Shown: positions 1 to 6,499 of the stretch, in pieces
Position numbering within the stretch: the first letter of the stretch is position 1
Layout of the letters: the number at the start of each line of letters is the position of its first letter
From: Candidatus Mediterraneibacter colneyensis
GTDB lineage: Bacteria > Bacillota > Clostridia > Lachnospirales > Lachnospiraceae
Length of the DNA: 9,814 bases
Assembly (NCBI GenBank): GCA_019114745.1
Contig: DXEY01000150.1
Location: 1-9,814, forward strand
Reading direction: 5' to 3'
The notes under the pieces: model-generated
The model's input: the letters and a program-made list of their open reading frames with translations, nothing else
The model's database searches: none
Told to the model about the DNA's origin: nothing
Position numbers and translations under genes: made by a program

Positions 1-59
1 ATGGAAATGGGAGAGGTGTCTTTAATCGTGTCCAGGGTTTTCTTTGCCTCTGGAAACAT
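1..59 (-). CDS. Possible 5' end of an unidentified gene downstream of mnmM (partial)
   Basis: On the minus strand an ATG at 59-57 opens a frame that stays open to the window edge (19 codons plus two bases, reading MFPEAKKTLDTIKDTSPIS). It lies 15 nt after the mnmM stop codon, so it would be the next gene of that leftward unit. The product is not recognisable from so few residues. The nearest good Shine-Dalgarno-like sequence (AGGAGG, inside the mnmM 3' end) is about 20 nt away, which is too far. The alternative GTG start just after it ends after 18 codons. The start, and whether this is a gene at all, are therefore uncertain. Confidence 0.25.
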   Translation of the reverse strand, partial: MFPEAKKTLDTIKDTSPIS

Positions 60-74
60 CCTGTTTGAGCTTTT

Positions 75-644
75 TCACCCCTCCTGCTTGAACACAAACA
101 CCGGAAGCGGCGGACAGTTCCCTCTATTATAATACTCATTTGTAATGACAGTGTATTGAACTGCGGGAAGCTGTTTCAAAAAACTCAGAATACATTCCTT
201 TTCTTCAAACCCGGTATCCCCTCCGCTGTATATACAAAGGCTCATCATACCGCCGGGCTTTAAGATATCCAGACCTTTCCGGATGGCGGCAAGGCTGGTA
301 TCCGGTCTGGTAGCAATACTGTGATCCCCGCCGGGGAGGTAGCCGAAGTTGAAACAGATGGCGTCGGCGCTGCCGGGCTTCAGATAGTGATCCATATTTT
401 CGTGGCTGTCTTTGATCAGAGTTGCGCTTTGGTCATATCCGTGTTTTGCGAGCAGGGACTTTGTTGAAATTAAGGCGCGTTCCTGGATGTCAAACGCCCA
501 GACATGTCCCTCTGATCCGGCGAGCCGACATAAAAAGAGAGTGTCATTTCCGTTTCCCATCGTCGCATCGACATAGATCCCGCCCGGTTTTGCCTGGGAA
601 CTCAGGATGCTGTGGCACCAATATGTGATCTGTGACTGTTTCAT
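75..644 (-). CDS. mnmM: MnmM (YtqB family), tRNA wobble-uridine methyltransferase
   Basis: Class I SAM-dependent methyltransferase of the YtqB family, 189 aa. In Bacillus and Staphylococcus this family methylates nm5s2U34 to mnm5s2U34 in tRNAs decoding two-codon boxes; function here is assigned by family. Visible features are the SAM-binding motif I VDATMGNGNDT (residues 25-35), the acidic motif FDIQ (51-54), a family block FNFGYLPGGDHSI (98-110) and a conserved C-terminal block containing YYNRGNCPPLPVF (171-183). The frame extends upstream to a TTG at 659, but that codon overlaps the Shine-Dalgarno AAGGAG. The ATG at 644, 6 nt after AAGGAG, is therefore the better start and gives the usual family length. 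It is transcribed away from the CarD gene, from its own strong promoter. Nothing suggests truncation. Confidence 0.9.
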   Translation of the reverse strand: MKQSQITYWCHSILSSQAKPGGIYVDATMGNGNDTLFLCRLAGSEGHVWAFDIQERALISTKSLLAKHGYDQSATLIKDSHENMDHYLKPGSADAICFNFGYLPGGDHSIATRPDTSLAAIRKGLDILKPGGMMSLCIYSGGDTGFEEKECILSFLKQLPAVQYTVITNEYYNRGNCPPLPVFVFKQEG

Positions 645-650
645 ATGAAT

Positions 651-656
651 CTCCTT
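651..656 (-). promoter_or_regulatory. Shine-Dalgarno of mnmM (decides the start)
   Basis: AAGGAG on the minus strand, 6 nt before ATG 644. A longer frame starting at TTG 659 would contain this site inside its own first codons, so it is rejected as the start. Confidence 0.8.
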
Positions 657-674
657 CAAAGTCTGGTTTTGCTC

Positions 675-703
675 ATTATATCAGTTTTCTTTCGTTTAAT
701 CAA
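675..703 (-). promoter_or_regulatory. Sigma-A-type promoter of mnmM
   Basis: Reading leftward, -35 TTGATT (703-698), a 17-bp spacer, then a perfect -10 TATAAT (680-675) preceded by TGA, which forms an extended -10. The predicted start is near 668, giving a leader of about 25 nt before the mnmM ATG. Confidence 0.8.
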
Positions 704-708
704 AACCC

Positions 709-737
709 TTACCTCGATGTAAAATTTGTGTTAAAAT
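709..737 (+). promoter_or_regulatory. Candidate promoter of the CarD-family gene
   Basis: TTACCT (709-714), a 17-bp spacer and TAAAAT (732-737). The -35 matches consensus at only three positions and the -10 at five. It is the best rightward candidate in the divergent spacer and would give a leader of roughly 100 nt. A second -10-like TATACT at 795-800 has no acceptable -35 at normal spacing. Confidence 0.35.
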
Positions 738-748
738 AATAGACAGTG

Positions 749-808
749 AGACCGTCAAAAGGCCGTTACAGCGTTGTACCGGTCTTTCTTTGGCTATACT
801 TTAGAAAG
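749..808 (+). promoter_or_regulatory. CarD leader with two mutually exclusive hairpins
   Basis: AGACCG (749-754) can pair with CGGTCT (780-785), enclosing a small TACA/TGTA helix (767-770 with 775-778). CTTTCT (784-789) can instead pair with AGAAAG (803-808). The two helices share bases 784-785, so only one forms at a time. The pairing is visible in the sequence; a regulatory role is inference. Confidence 0.25.
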
Positions 809-836
809 AGGATAAAGTGTGATGTACAATCAAAAA

Positions 837-843
837 AGGAGGT
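837..843 (+). promoter_or_regulatory. Shine-Dalgarno of the CarD gene (decides the start)
   Basis: AGGAGGT lies 5 nt before ATG 849. Upstream in-frame GTG 819 and ATG 822 have no comparable site and would place this Shine-Dalgarno inside the coding region. Confidence 0.8.
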
Positions 844-848
844 ATTTG

Positions 849-1346
849 ATGCTCAGCAGAGGAGACGCAGTCGTTTATAAGTGCAGAGGATTGTATAAGG
901 TGGAAGATATCGGAACTCTGGATTTCTCTTTCGTGGACAGCAGCAAGCAGTATTATACTCTGCAGTCAGTGGAGGACGCAGGGGACAAGGCGTATGTCCC
1001 GGCGGAAGACGGGACAAATATCCGCAGGCCGGTGAGCAGGGCGGAGGCGCTGGAGCTGATCCGGAGGATGCCGGATATCGAGGCGCTTCAGGTGAAAAAT
1101 GAAAAGCTCCGCGAACAGGAGTATAAAAACTGCATAGCGGACTACTGTCCGGAAAACTGGGTGAAAGTGCTCAAGACAACTTACAGGCGGACAAAGACCA
1201 GGGGCAGTATGACAAGTCTTGACAGAAAATACCAGATGCTTCTGGAACACGCGCTGTACAGCGAATTTTCATTTGCGCTGGGGATACCGGTAGGCGAGAT
1301 GGAAAGCTTTATCGCTGAACATGTAAAGAGCGAAAAGATGCATTAA
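849..1346 (+). CDS. CarD/CdnL-family transcriptional regulator
   Basis: A 165-aa protein of the CarD_CdnL_TRCF family. These proteins bind the RNA polymerase beta subunit through an N-terminal Tudor-like domain and stabilise open complexes, especially at rRNA promoters. The N-terminal domain spans about residues 1-60, beginning MLSRGDAVVY and including the typical YYTLQSVED strand (35-43). The helical C-terminal DNA-contacting domain spans about 65-160 (EYKNCI, WVKVLKTTYRRTKTRG, and an LDRKYQMLLEHAL helix). The start at ATG 849 rests on the AGGAGGT site. By eye, the Trp that contacts the transcription bubble in mycobacterial CarD (W85) is replaced by a non-aromatic residue near R88. Clostridia often carry several CarD paralogs and which one this is cannot be told. 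It has no obvious terminator behind it and may read through into the next gene. Confidence 0.85.
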   Translation: MLSRGDAVVYKCRGLYKVEDIGTLDFSFVDSSKQYYTLQSVEDAGDKAYVPAEDGTNIRRPVSRAEALELIRRMPDIEALQVKNEKLREQEYKNCIADYCPENWVKVLKTTYRRTKTRGSMTSLDRKYQMLLEHALYSEFSFALGIPVGEMESFIAEHVKSEKMH

Positions 1347-1370
1347 ATATAACTGCCCGAGGTGCATCTT
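1335..1370. repeat. Perfect 8-bp inverted repeat over the CarD stop codon
   Basis: AAGATGCA (1335-1342) and TGCATCTT (1363-1370) are perfect inverted copies separated by 20 nt. The left arm is in the last CarD codons, just before TAA 1344-1346, and the right arm overlaps the first two bases of the next promoter's -35. No T-run follows on the plus strand, so it is not a classic intrinsic terminator. It could be an mRNA 3' hairpin or a protein-binding palindrome. Confidence 0.5.
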
Positions 1371-1397
1371 GCGTAAAAAGCAGTCACATGATATACT
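1369..1397 (+). promoter_or_regulatory. Promoter of the CNNM-purO-tsa unit
   Basis: TTGCGT (1369-1374), a 17-bp spacer and TATACT (1392-1397), with TGA directly before the -10 (extended -10). The predicted start is near 1404, about 30 nt before the ATG at 1434. It is the only clear promoter before the long run of tightly spaced genes that follows. Confidence 0.6.
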
Positions 1398-1417
1398 TCT
1401 CCTGATAATATTTTGTT

Positions 1418-1425
1418 AGGAGGAG
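1418..1425 (+). promoter_or_regulatory. Shine-Dalgarno of the CNNM gene (decides the start)
   Basis: AGGAGGAG, 8 nt before ATG 1434. The frame is open from TTG 1413, but that start would translate across this site, so ATG 1434 is chosen. Confidence 0.8.
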
Positions 1426-1433
1426 TTATTTTT

Positions 1434-2780
1434 ATGGACGGGGACCCTGCGGGGAACACTATTATTTTCGACTTGTTACTGTTGTTGTTTTTTACATTGA
1501 TGAATGCTTTTTTTGCCGGAGCCGAGATGGCAGTCGTATCGGTAAATAAGAACCGGATACGGAGTCTTGCCAGTGAGGGAAACAAGAAAGCGAAAGTGAT
1601 CGAAGGGCTTTTTGATGATTCCACGAAATTCCTTTCCACGATCCAGGTGGCGATCACGTTTGCCGGATTTTACTCATCGGCGTCAGCAGCGGCGGGGATT
1701 TCCCCGGTGCTTGCCGGTTATCTGGCGGAAGCCGGTGTGCCGTACAGCGGTCAGATTGCCCATAATGGAGTGACGCTGATCCTGATGTTCTTTAATCTTG
1801 TGTTTGGAGAGCTGGTGCCGAAGAGGATCGCTCTTCAGAAAGCGGAAGCATTCAGCATGATGACGGTCATGCCGATCCATTATATTTCGATCATATTGTC
1901 GCCGTTTATCAAACTGCTTTCTGTATCAACAAAGTTGGTGCTGAAGATTCTTCATATGAAGACAGAGGATCAGGAGGAAGCGGTCACGGAGGAAGAGATC
2001 AAGGCGCTGCTTAAGATGGGCAATGAGAGCGGTACATTTGATGATGACGAGCGGGAGATGATCGACTCGGTGTTCGCATTTGACGACAGGACGGCAAGAG
2101 AAATCATGGTTCCGAGACGGGATGTGGTAACCATTGATATTGACGAGCCTTTTGAGGAACTGATCGATGAGATCCTTGAGACCAGACACAACAGGATCCC
2201 GGTTTATGAAGAAAATATTGATAATATCATCGGCGTCCTTCACGTCAAAGACGTGATGATCGAGCTGAGGAAAAACAGCCCGGAACAGATGGATGTCAGA
2301 GGAATGCTCCATGAGCCTTTCTTTGTCCCGGAGACAAAAGAGGCGGACGAGCTGTTCCGTACGATGCAGGAAGCCAGACATCACATGGCGATCCTTGTAG
2401 ATGAATACGGCGGATTCTCGGGTATTGTTACGATTGAAGATCTTGTAGAAGAGATCATGGGAGACATCAACGAAGAATATGAGGAAGTCGTCCCTGAGAT
2501 CGAGGTGATCAGCGAGGATGAGTACCGGCTGGACGGAAGCCTTCTGATCGACGATCTGAATGAAGAACTGGGGCTGAAGCTTGAGACAGAAAACTATGAT
2601 ACGCTTTCAGGCTATCTGATCGAAAAACTGGGGCATATACCGGCGAAAGAAGACCGGGATGTGATAGAGGAGGAAAATCTTGTATTTACTGTGGAGGAGG
2701 TCAGGGACAACCGGATCAGCAGAGTCAGGTTGAGGATCCTTCCAAAAAGAGATGCCGAAGAGGAAGAAGAAAAGGTTTGA
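1434..2780 (+). CDS. CNNM/CorC (HlyC)-family membrane transporter with CBS pair
   Basis: A 448-aa integral membrane protein of the CNNM/CorC/TlyC family, often labelled hemolysin-like; members with known function export or transport Mg2+ or Co2+. The N-terminal DUF21 domain covers about residues 8-175. It has a first membrane helix at 8-28 running into FFAGAEMAVVSVNKNRI (26-42), and further hydrophobic segments near 70-95, 111-127 and 140-172. The family motif FGELVPKRIAL is at 124-134. A cytoplasmic CBS pair follows: CBS1 from the IMVPRRDV block (224-231), and CBS2 including HHMAILVDEYGGFSG (316-330) and VTIEDLVEEIMGDI (332-345). The C-terminal CorC/HlyC domain spans about 352-436, with an acidic tail. 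It is first in the unit and its stop is followed directly by the purO Shine-Dalgarno. The transported ion cannot be deduced. Confidence 0.88.
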   Translation: MDGDPAGNTIIFDLLLLLFFTLMNAFFAGAEMAVVSVNKNRIRSLASEGNKKAKVIEGLFDDSTKFLSTIQVAITFAGFYSSASAAAGISPVLAGYLAEAGVPYSGQIAHNGVTLILMFFNLVFGELVPKRIALQKAEAFSMMTVMPIHYISIILSPFIKLLSVSTKLVLKILHMKTEDQEEAVTEEEIKALLKMGNESGTFDDDEREMIDSVFAFDDRTAREIMVPRRDVVTIDIDEPFEELIDEILETRHNRIPVYEENIDNIIGVLHVKDVMIELRKNSPEQMDVRGMLHEPFFVPETKEADELFRTMQEARHHMAILVDEYGGFSGIVTIEDLVEEIMGDINEEYEEVVPEIEVISEDEYRLDGSLLIDDLNEELGLKLETENYDTLSGYLIEKLGHIPAKEDRDVIEEENLVFTVEEVRDNRISRVRLRILPKRDAEEEEEKV

Positions 2781-2796
2781 AAGGAGATGCAGTGCA

Positions 2797-3510
2797 ATGA
2801 AAATGCTGTCAATTGAAGAAGAACTTAAGAATAATGCTTATCCGGGACGGGGAATCATCCTCGGAAAGACCCCGGACGGGAAAAAGGCTGTGGCTGCTTA
2901 CTTTATTATGGGGCGCAGTGAGAACAGCCGGAACCGTATCTTTGTGGAGGATGGGGAAGGTATCCGCACCCAGGCGTTTGATCCATCGAAACTGACGGAT
3001 CCGAGCCTGATCATTTATGCACCGGTCAGAGTACTGGGAAATAAGACGATCGTGACAAACGGCGACCAGACAGACACGATCTATGATGGGATGGACAGAC
3101 AGCTTACATTTGAACAGTCGCTTCGCACAAGAGAGTTTGAGCCTGACGGCCCGAACTACACGCCCCGCATCTCCGGCATTATGCATATTGAAAACGGGAC
3201 ATACAACTATGCGATGTCCATCTTAAAGAGCAATAACGGCAGCCCGGAAAGCTGCAACCGCTATACATTTGCGTATGAAAACCCGGCTGCCGGGGAAGGA
3301 CACTTTATCCATACTTATCTGTGTGACGGCGATCCGCTGCCCAGCTTTGAGGGCGAGCCGAAACTGATCTCTGTTTCCGATGATATGGAGGAGTTTACGG
3401 ATCTTCTCTGGAACAGCCTGAACGAGGACAATAAGGTATCACTTTTTGTCCGCTATATTGATATTGAAACAGGAAAATATGAGACAAAGATAGTAAATAA
3501 AAATCACTAA
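2797..3510 (+). CDS. purO: IMP cyclohydrolase, PurO type
   Basis: A 237-aa protein of the PurO family. It closes the ring of 5-formamidoimidazole-4-carboxamide ribotide (FAICAR) to give inosine monophosphate, the last step of de novo purine synthesis. Family signs are YPGRGIILGKTPDGKKAVAA (15-34), MGRSENSRNRIF (38-49), TNGDQTDTIYDGM (87-99) and the PNYTPRISGIM block (119-129). It is unrelated to the cyclohydrolase domain at the N-terminus of bifunctional PurH and is best known from archaea. The start at ATG 2797 follows AAGGAG (2781-2786) by 10 nt. The frame is open back to 2752, but that would overlap the upstream gene and lacks a site. The next gene, 15 nt on, encodes the preceding enzyme of the pathway, which strongly supports this call. 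Confidence 0.88.
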   Translation: MKMLSIEEELKNNAYPGRGIILGKTPDGKKAVAAYFIMGRSENSRNRIFVEDGEGIRTQAFDPSKLTDPSLIIYAPVRVLGNKTIVTNGDQTDTIYDGMDRQLTFEQSLRTREFEPDGPNYTPRISGIMHIENGTYNYAMSILKSNNGSPESCNRYTFAYENPAAGEGHFIHTYLCDGDPLPSFEGEPKLISVSDDMEEFTDLLWNSLNEDNKVSLFVRYIDIETGKYETKIVNKNH

Positions 3511-3525
3511 GGAGCGGATGAAAAG

Positions 3526-4704
3526 ATGAAAGAATTAGAACTGAAATATGGCTGTAACCCGAATCAGAAACCTTCCAGGATCTATATGAGCGACGGCAGT
3601 GAACTGCCGATCAAAGTACTCTGCGGACGTCCGGGATATATTAATTTCCTGGATGCGTTCAACGGCTGGCAGCTCGTGTCAGAGTTGAAAAAGGCGACCG
3701 GGCTTCCGGCTGCAACGTCATTTAAGCATGTGTCTCCGGCTGGTGCGGCGGTAGGGCTTCCGCTTACCGATACACTGGCAAAGATCTACTGGGTGGATGA
3801 TCTCGGAGAACTGTCTCCGCTGGCGTCTGCTTATGCGCGTGCCAGAGGAGCTGACAGAATGTCTTCTTTCGGAGACTTTATCGCCCTGTCCGATGTCTGC
3901 GATGTGGACACCGCAAGGCTGATCAAACGGGAGGTTTCGGACGGAGTGATCGCTCCCGGATACGAGCCGGAGGCGCTGGAACTGCTGAAGCAGAAGAAAA
4001 AAGGAAACTACAATGTGATCCAGATCGATCCGGATTATGTTCCCGCAGCACTGGAGCGCAAGGAAGTGTTCGGGATTACATTTGAGCAGGGAAGAAATGA
4101 ACTTAATATTGATAAAGACTTCTTCTCTGATATTGTGACAGAGAATAAGACGCTTACAGATGCGGCAAAAGTGGATCTTGCGATTTCCATGATCACGCTG
4201 AAGTACACGCAGTCCAATTCTGTATGCTATGTAAAAGACGGACAGGCGATCGGTATCGGAGCAGGGCAGCAGTCCCGTATCCATTGTACCCGCCTTGCAG
4301 GACAGAAAGCAGACAACTGGTGGCTGCGCCAGTGCCCGAAGGTGATGAACCTGCCGTTTAAAGAAGGCATCAAACGTGCGGACAGGGACAATGCGATCGA
4401 CCTGTATATCGGCGAGGAATATATGGATGTGCTCGCGGACGGAGCATGGGAAAATATCTTTACAGAGAAACCGGATGTATTTACCCGCGAGGAAAAGAGA
4501 GCATGGCTGGATCAGCTGACAGATGTTGCTCTTGGCTCGGATGCATTTTTCCCGTTCGGTGATAACATTGAACGCGCGCACAAGAGCGGTGTAAAATACA
4601 TTGCACAGCCGGGCGGATCTGTAAGAGATGACCATGTGATCGAGACATGTAATAAGTACGATATGGTGATGGCGTTCACAGGTATCCGTCTGTTCCATCA
4701 CTAA
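3526..4704 (+). CDS. purH: Stand-alone AICAR formyltransferase (PurH C-terminal-type domain)
   Basis: A 392-aa phosphoribosylaminoimidazolecarboxamide formyltransferase. It transfers a formyl group from 10-formyltetrahydrofolate to AICAR, giving FAICAR for PurO. The conserved SFKHVSPAGAAVG block lies at residues 65-77, with K67-H68 matching the catalytic Lys-His pair of the family (K266-H267 in the human enzyme). Other conserved blocks are SSFGDFIAL, TLKYTQSNSVCYVKDGQ, IGIGAGQQSRIHCTRLAG and the C-terminal AQPGGSVRDDHVI and MAFTGIRLFHH. Unlike usual PurH (over 500 aa) it has no N-terminal cyclohydrolase domain; the adjacent purO supplies that step. I use the symbol purH only for the domain family; purV has also been used for this single-domain form. 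AAGGAG overlaps the purO stop, 11 nt before ATG 3526. Confidence 0.92.
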   Translation: MKELELKYGCNPNQKPSRIYMSDGSELPIKVLCGRPGYINFLDAFNGWQLVSELKKATGLPAATSFKHVSPAGAAVGLPLTDTLAKIYWVDDLGELSPLASAYARARGADRMSSFGDFIALSDVCDVDTARLIKREVSDGVIAPGYEPEALELLKQKKKGNYNVIQIDPDYVPAALERKEVFGITFEQGRNELNIDKDFFSDIVTENKTLTDAAKVDLAISMITLKYTQSNSVCYVKDGQAIGIGAGQQSRIHCTRLAGQKADNWWLRQCPKVMNLPFKEGIKRADRDNAIDLYIGEEYMDVLADGAWENIFTEKPDVFTREEKRAWLDQLTDVALGSDAFFPFGDNIERAHKSGVKYIAQPGGSVRDDHVIETCNKYDMVMAFTGIRLFHH

Positions 4705-4717
4705 AAGGCGGCGCAGT

Positions 4718-5146
4718 ATGATACTGGAAACAAGAAGCCCGGAAGAGACATTCCAGGCAGGCAGAAAACTCGGTGAAGAAGCAGTCCCCGGACAGGTGTT
4801 TACCCTGACCGGGGAACTTGGCGTGGGAAAGACTGTATTTACGCAGGGTCTGGCAAAAGGACTTGGGATCGGGGAACCGGTGAACAGTCCTACGTTTACG
4901 ATCGTTCAGGAGTATGAGGGCGGCAGGCTGCCGTTCTATCACTTTGATGTGTACCGTATCGGCGATGTGGAAGAGATGGACGAAGTGGGATTTGAAGATT
5001 ATGTGATGGGGGAAGGTGTTTCCCTGATCGAGTGGGCGAATCTGATCGAAGAGATCCTGCCGGAAAAGCGCACGGAGATCCTGATCGAAAAGGATCTGGA
5101 GCAGGGATTTGACTACCGGAAGATCACGATCCGGGAAATAGTATAG
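4718..5146 (+). CDS. tsaE: TsaE, ATPase of the t6A37 tRNA modification pathway
   Basis: A 142-aa P-loop ATPase, near the usual family length of about 150 aa. With TsaB and TsaD it supports transfer of threonylcarbamoyl to A37 of ANN-decoding tRNAs. The Walker A motif GELGVGKT is at residues 32-39. It is followed by the family motif NSPTFTIVQEY (56-66), FYHFDVYR (73-80) with the conserved Asp77, and the LIEWA motif (103-107). It starts 13 nt after the formyltransferase gene with only a weak Shine-Dalgarno-like AAAGGCGG. tsaB follows 18 nt later, the usual tsaE-tsaB order of Firmicutes. The partner that makes threonylcarbamoyl-AMP (TsaC/YrdC) is not in this window. Confidence 0.93.
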   Translation: MILETRSPEETFQAGRKLGEEAVPGQVFTLTGELGVGKTVFTQGLAKGLGIGEPVNSPTFTIVQEYEGGRLPFYHFDVYRIGDVEEMDEVGFEDYVMGEGVSLIEWANLIEEILPEKRTEILIEKDLEQGFDYRKITIREIV

Positions 5147-5164
5147 AAGAAAGCGGGACGATAT

Positions 5165-6349
5165 ATGAGGGTATTGGCGATAGAGAGTTCGGGTCTGACT
5201 GCCTCGGCGGCAATCGTCGAGGATGACCAGACCATCGCGGAATATACAACAAATTTTAAAAAGACACATTCGCAGACACTGCTTCCGATGATTGATGAGA
5301 TGACCCGGATGGTGGGAGTTGACCTGTCGGCAGTGGATGCGATCGCAGTTTCGGGAGGCCCGGGGTCATTTACCGGGCTTAGAATCGGTTCCGCAACGGC
5401 AAAGGGGCTGGGACTGGCGCTCGGTAAGCCGCTGATCCATGTGCCTACATTAGAGGCAATGGCATACAGCGCCTATGGCTGCGAAGATATCATCTGTCCG
5501 ATCATGGACGCCAGACGCAGCCAGGTATATACGGGACTCTATACATTTGCACGCAAGACCTCGGAGGAAGGAAATTTTTATGATGAACCGGCATTTAGGG
5601 TGCTCAGAGTGCAGATGGCGGTTTCGGTGGAAGAACTGATCCGGCATCTGAATGTCTACCGGAGGCGCGTCGTGTTTTTGGGAGATGGTGTTCCGGTGTA
5701 TAAGGAGATGCTTTCAGAGGGACTTAAAGTCCCCTATTCATTTGCCCCGTCCTTTATGAACCGTCAGCGTGCGGCATCGGTCGGCGCTCTTGGCATCCGG
5801 TATTACAAAATGGGCAGATATGAGACGGCGGCGGAACATAAACCGGAATATCTGCGCGTCTCCCAGGCGGAGAGAGAGCGGGCGCAGCGGGAGAAAAATG
5901 CAGTGCCTGAGGTGCGCAGGATGACCCGGGAGGACGGCGCGGCAGTAGCGGAAATGGAGCATCAGATTTTTTCTGATGCATGGAGTGAGAAGTCTGTGCT
6001 GGAGACGTTGGAACGGCCGGGTACGATCTGCCTGATGGCAGAAAAAGCAGGAAGGCCGGCAGGATATCTGCTGGCGTATACAGCGGCGGGCGAGGCGGAG
6101 ATCGCCAGGATTGCCGTTACAAAAGAACTGCAGAGACAGGGGGCGGCCCGTGCCCTTCTCGCAGAACTGGAATCAGTATGCCGGACAGAGGGGATCCGTA
6201 AGATACTTCTGGATGTGAGGTCGGGTAACAGTGCTGCGCGGGCGTTGTATGAGAATACGGGCTATAAAGAAGACGGGATCAGGCAGCGGTTTTATGACGA
6301 TCCGCAGGAGGATGCGATCCTGATGAGCCGGGAAGTCAGCGAGGCATAA
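5165..6349 (+). CDS. tsaB: TsaB-RimI fusion: t6A complex subunit joined to S18 alanine acetyltransferase
   Basis: A 394-aa two-domain protein. Residues 1-235 are TsaB, the non-catalytic partner of TsaD. Visible signs are MRVLAIESSG at the N-terminus, HSQTLLPMI (35-43), SGGPGSFTGLRIG (63-75), IMDARRSQVY (113-122) and the terminal PEYLRVSQAE (227-236). A charged linker (about 235-247) leads to a RimI-type GNAT acetyltransferase (248-394), whose family acetylates the N-terminal alanine of ribosomal protein S18. Its signs are FSDAWSEKS (269-277), RIAVTKELQRQGAARALL (315-332) for acetyl-CoA binding, LDVRSGNSAARALYENTGY (349-367) and EDAILMSRE (382-390). The proposed catalytic Tyr of Salmonella RimI (Y115) is conserved as Y362, but the Glu (E103) is D350 here. 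No stop or frameshift separates the domains. The ribosome binding site is weak. Domain assignment is firm; the retained acetylase activity is inferred. Confidence 0.92.
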   Translation: MRVLAIESSGLTASAAIVEDDQTIAEYTTNFKKTHSQTLLPMIDEMTRMVGVDLSAVDAIAVSGGPGSFTGLRIGSATAKGLGLALGKPLIHVPTLEAMAYSAYGCEDIICPIMDARRSQVYTGLYTFARKTSEEGNFYDEPAFRVLRVQMAVSVEELIRHLNVYRRRVVFLGDGVPVYKEMLSEGLKVPYSFAPSFMNRQRAASVGALGIRYYKMGRYETAAEHKPEYLRVSQAERERAQREKNAVPEVRRMTREDGAAVAEMEHQIFSDAWSEKSVLETLERPGTICLMAEKAGRPAGYLLAYTAAGEAEIARIAVTKELQRQGAARALLAELESVCRTEGIRKILLDVRSGNSAARALYENTGYKEDGIRQRFYDDPQEDAILMSREVSEA

Positions 6350-6355
6350 GGATCA

Positions 6356-6499
6356 GGCTTGCAGGTGGAAAATGCCGGCGGGCGAGGCATGTAAAGCCGT
6401 GGAAAATATCACACAGCGGTGGCAGCAGTTCCCACTGGGAATCTGCGTGCCGATCCGATATACTGTAGGCGTGACAACAAAGAAAAACTGTTTACACAG
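6356..6499 (+). promoter_or_regulatory. Structured leader or spacer before the small cysteine protein gene
   Basis: This 161-nt gap (6350-6510) interrupts an otherwise tight gene run. It can form several stems. GGCTT (6356-6360) pairs with AAGCC (6394-6398) around an inner hairpin ATGCC/GGCAT (6372-6376 with 6386-6390). A long hairpin has arms 6421-6433 and 6437-6451 (GGCA, GCAG and TTCCC helices, small bulges, ACT loop). CTGT/ACAG (6488-6491 with 6496-6499) touches the Shine-Dalgarno. No T-run follows the long hairpin, so it is not an intrinsic terminator. A weak -10-like TATACT sits at 6459-6464 with a poor -35. I do not recognise a known riboswitch class. The stems are seen by eye; function is unknown. 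Confidence 0.4.

Noticed and set aside
795..800. TATACT as an alternative -10 for the CarD gene
   Set aside because: The only -35-like sequence (TTGTAC, 774-779) is 15 bp away and weak, so the 709-737 candidate is preferred.
3718..4701. Long minus-strand open frame (327 codons) opposite the AICAR formyltransferase gene
   Set aside because: The plus strand carries a fully conserved enzyme here. The antisense product is rich in Cys, His, Arg and Ile with no recognisable domain, as expected from a shadow of biased codons.
6386..6451. GGCAT-G-TAAAGCC stretch resembling part of the core of the c-di-GMP-I riboswitch
   Set aside because: The upstream half (a GCACAGGGCAAACC-type segment), the tetraloop helix and the downstream receptor pattern are missing, so only a short chance similarity remains.
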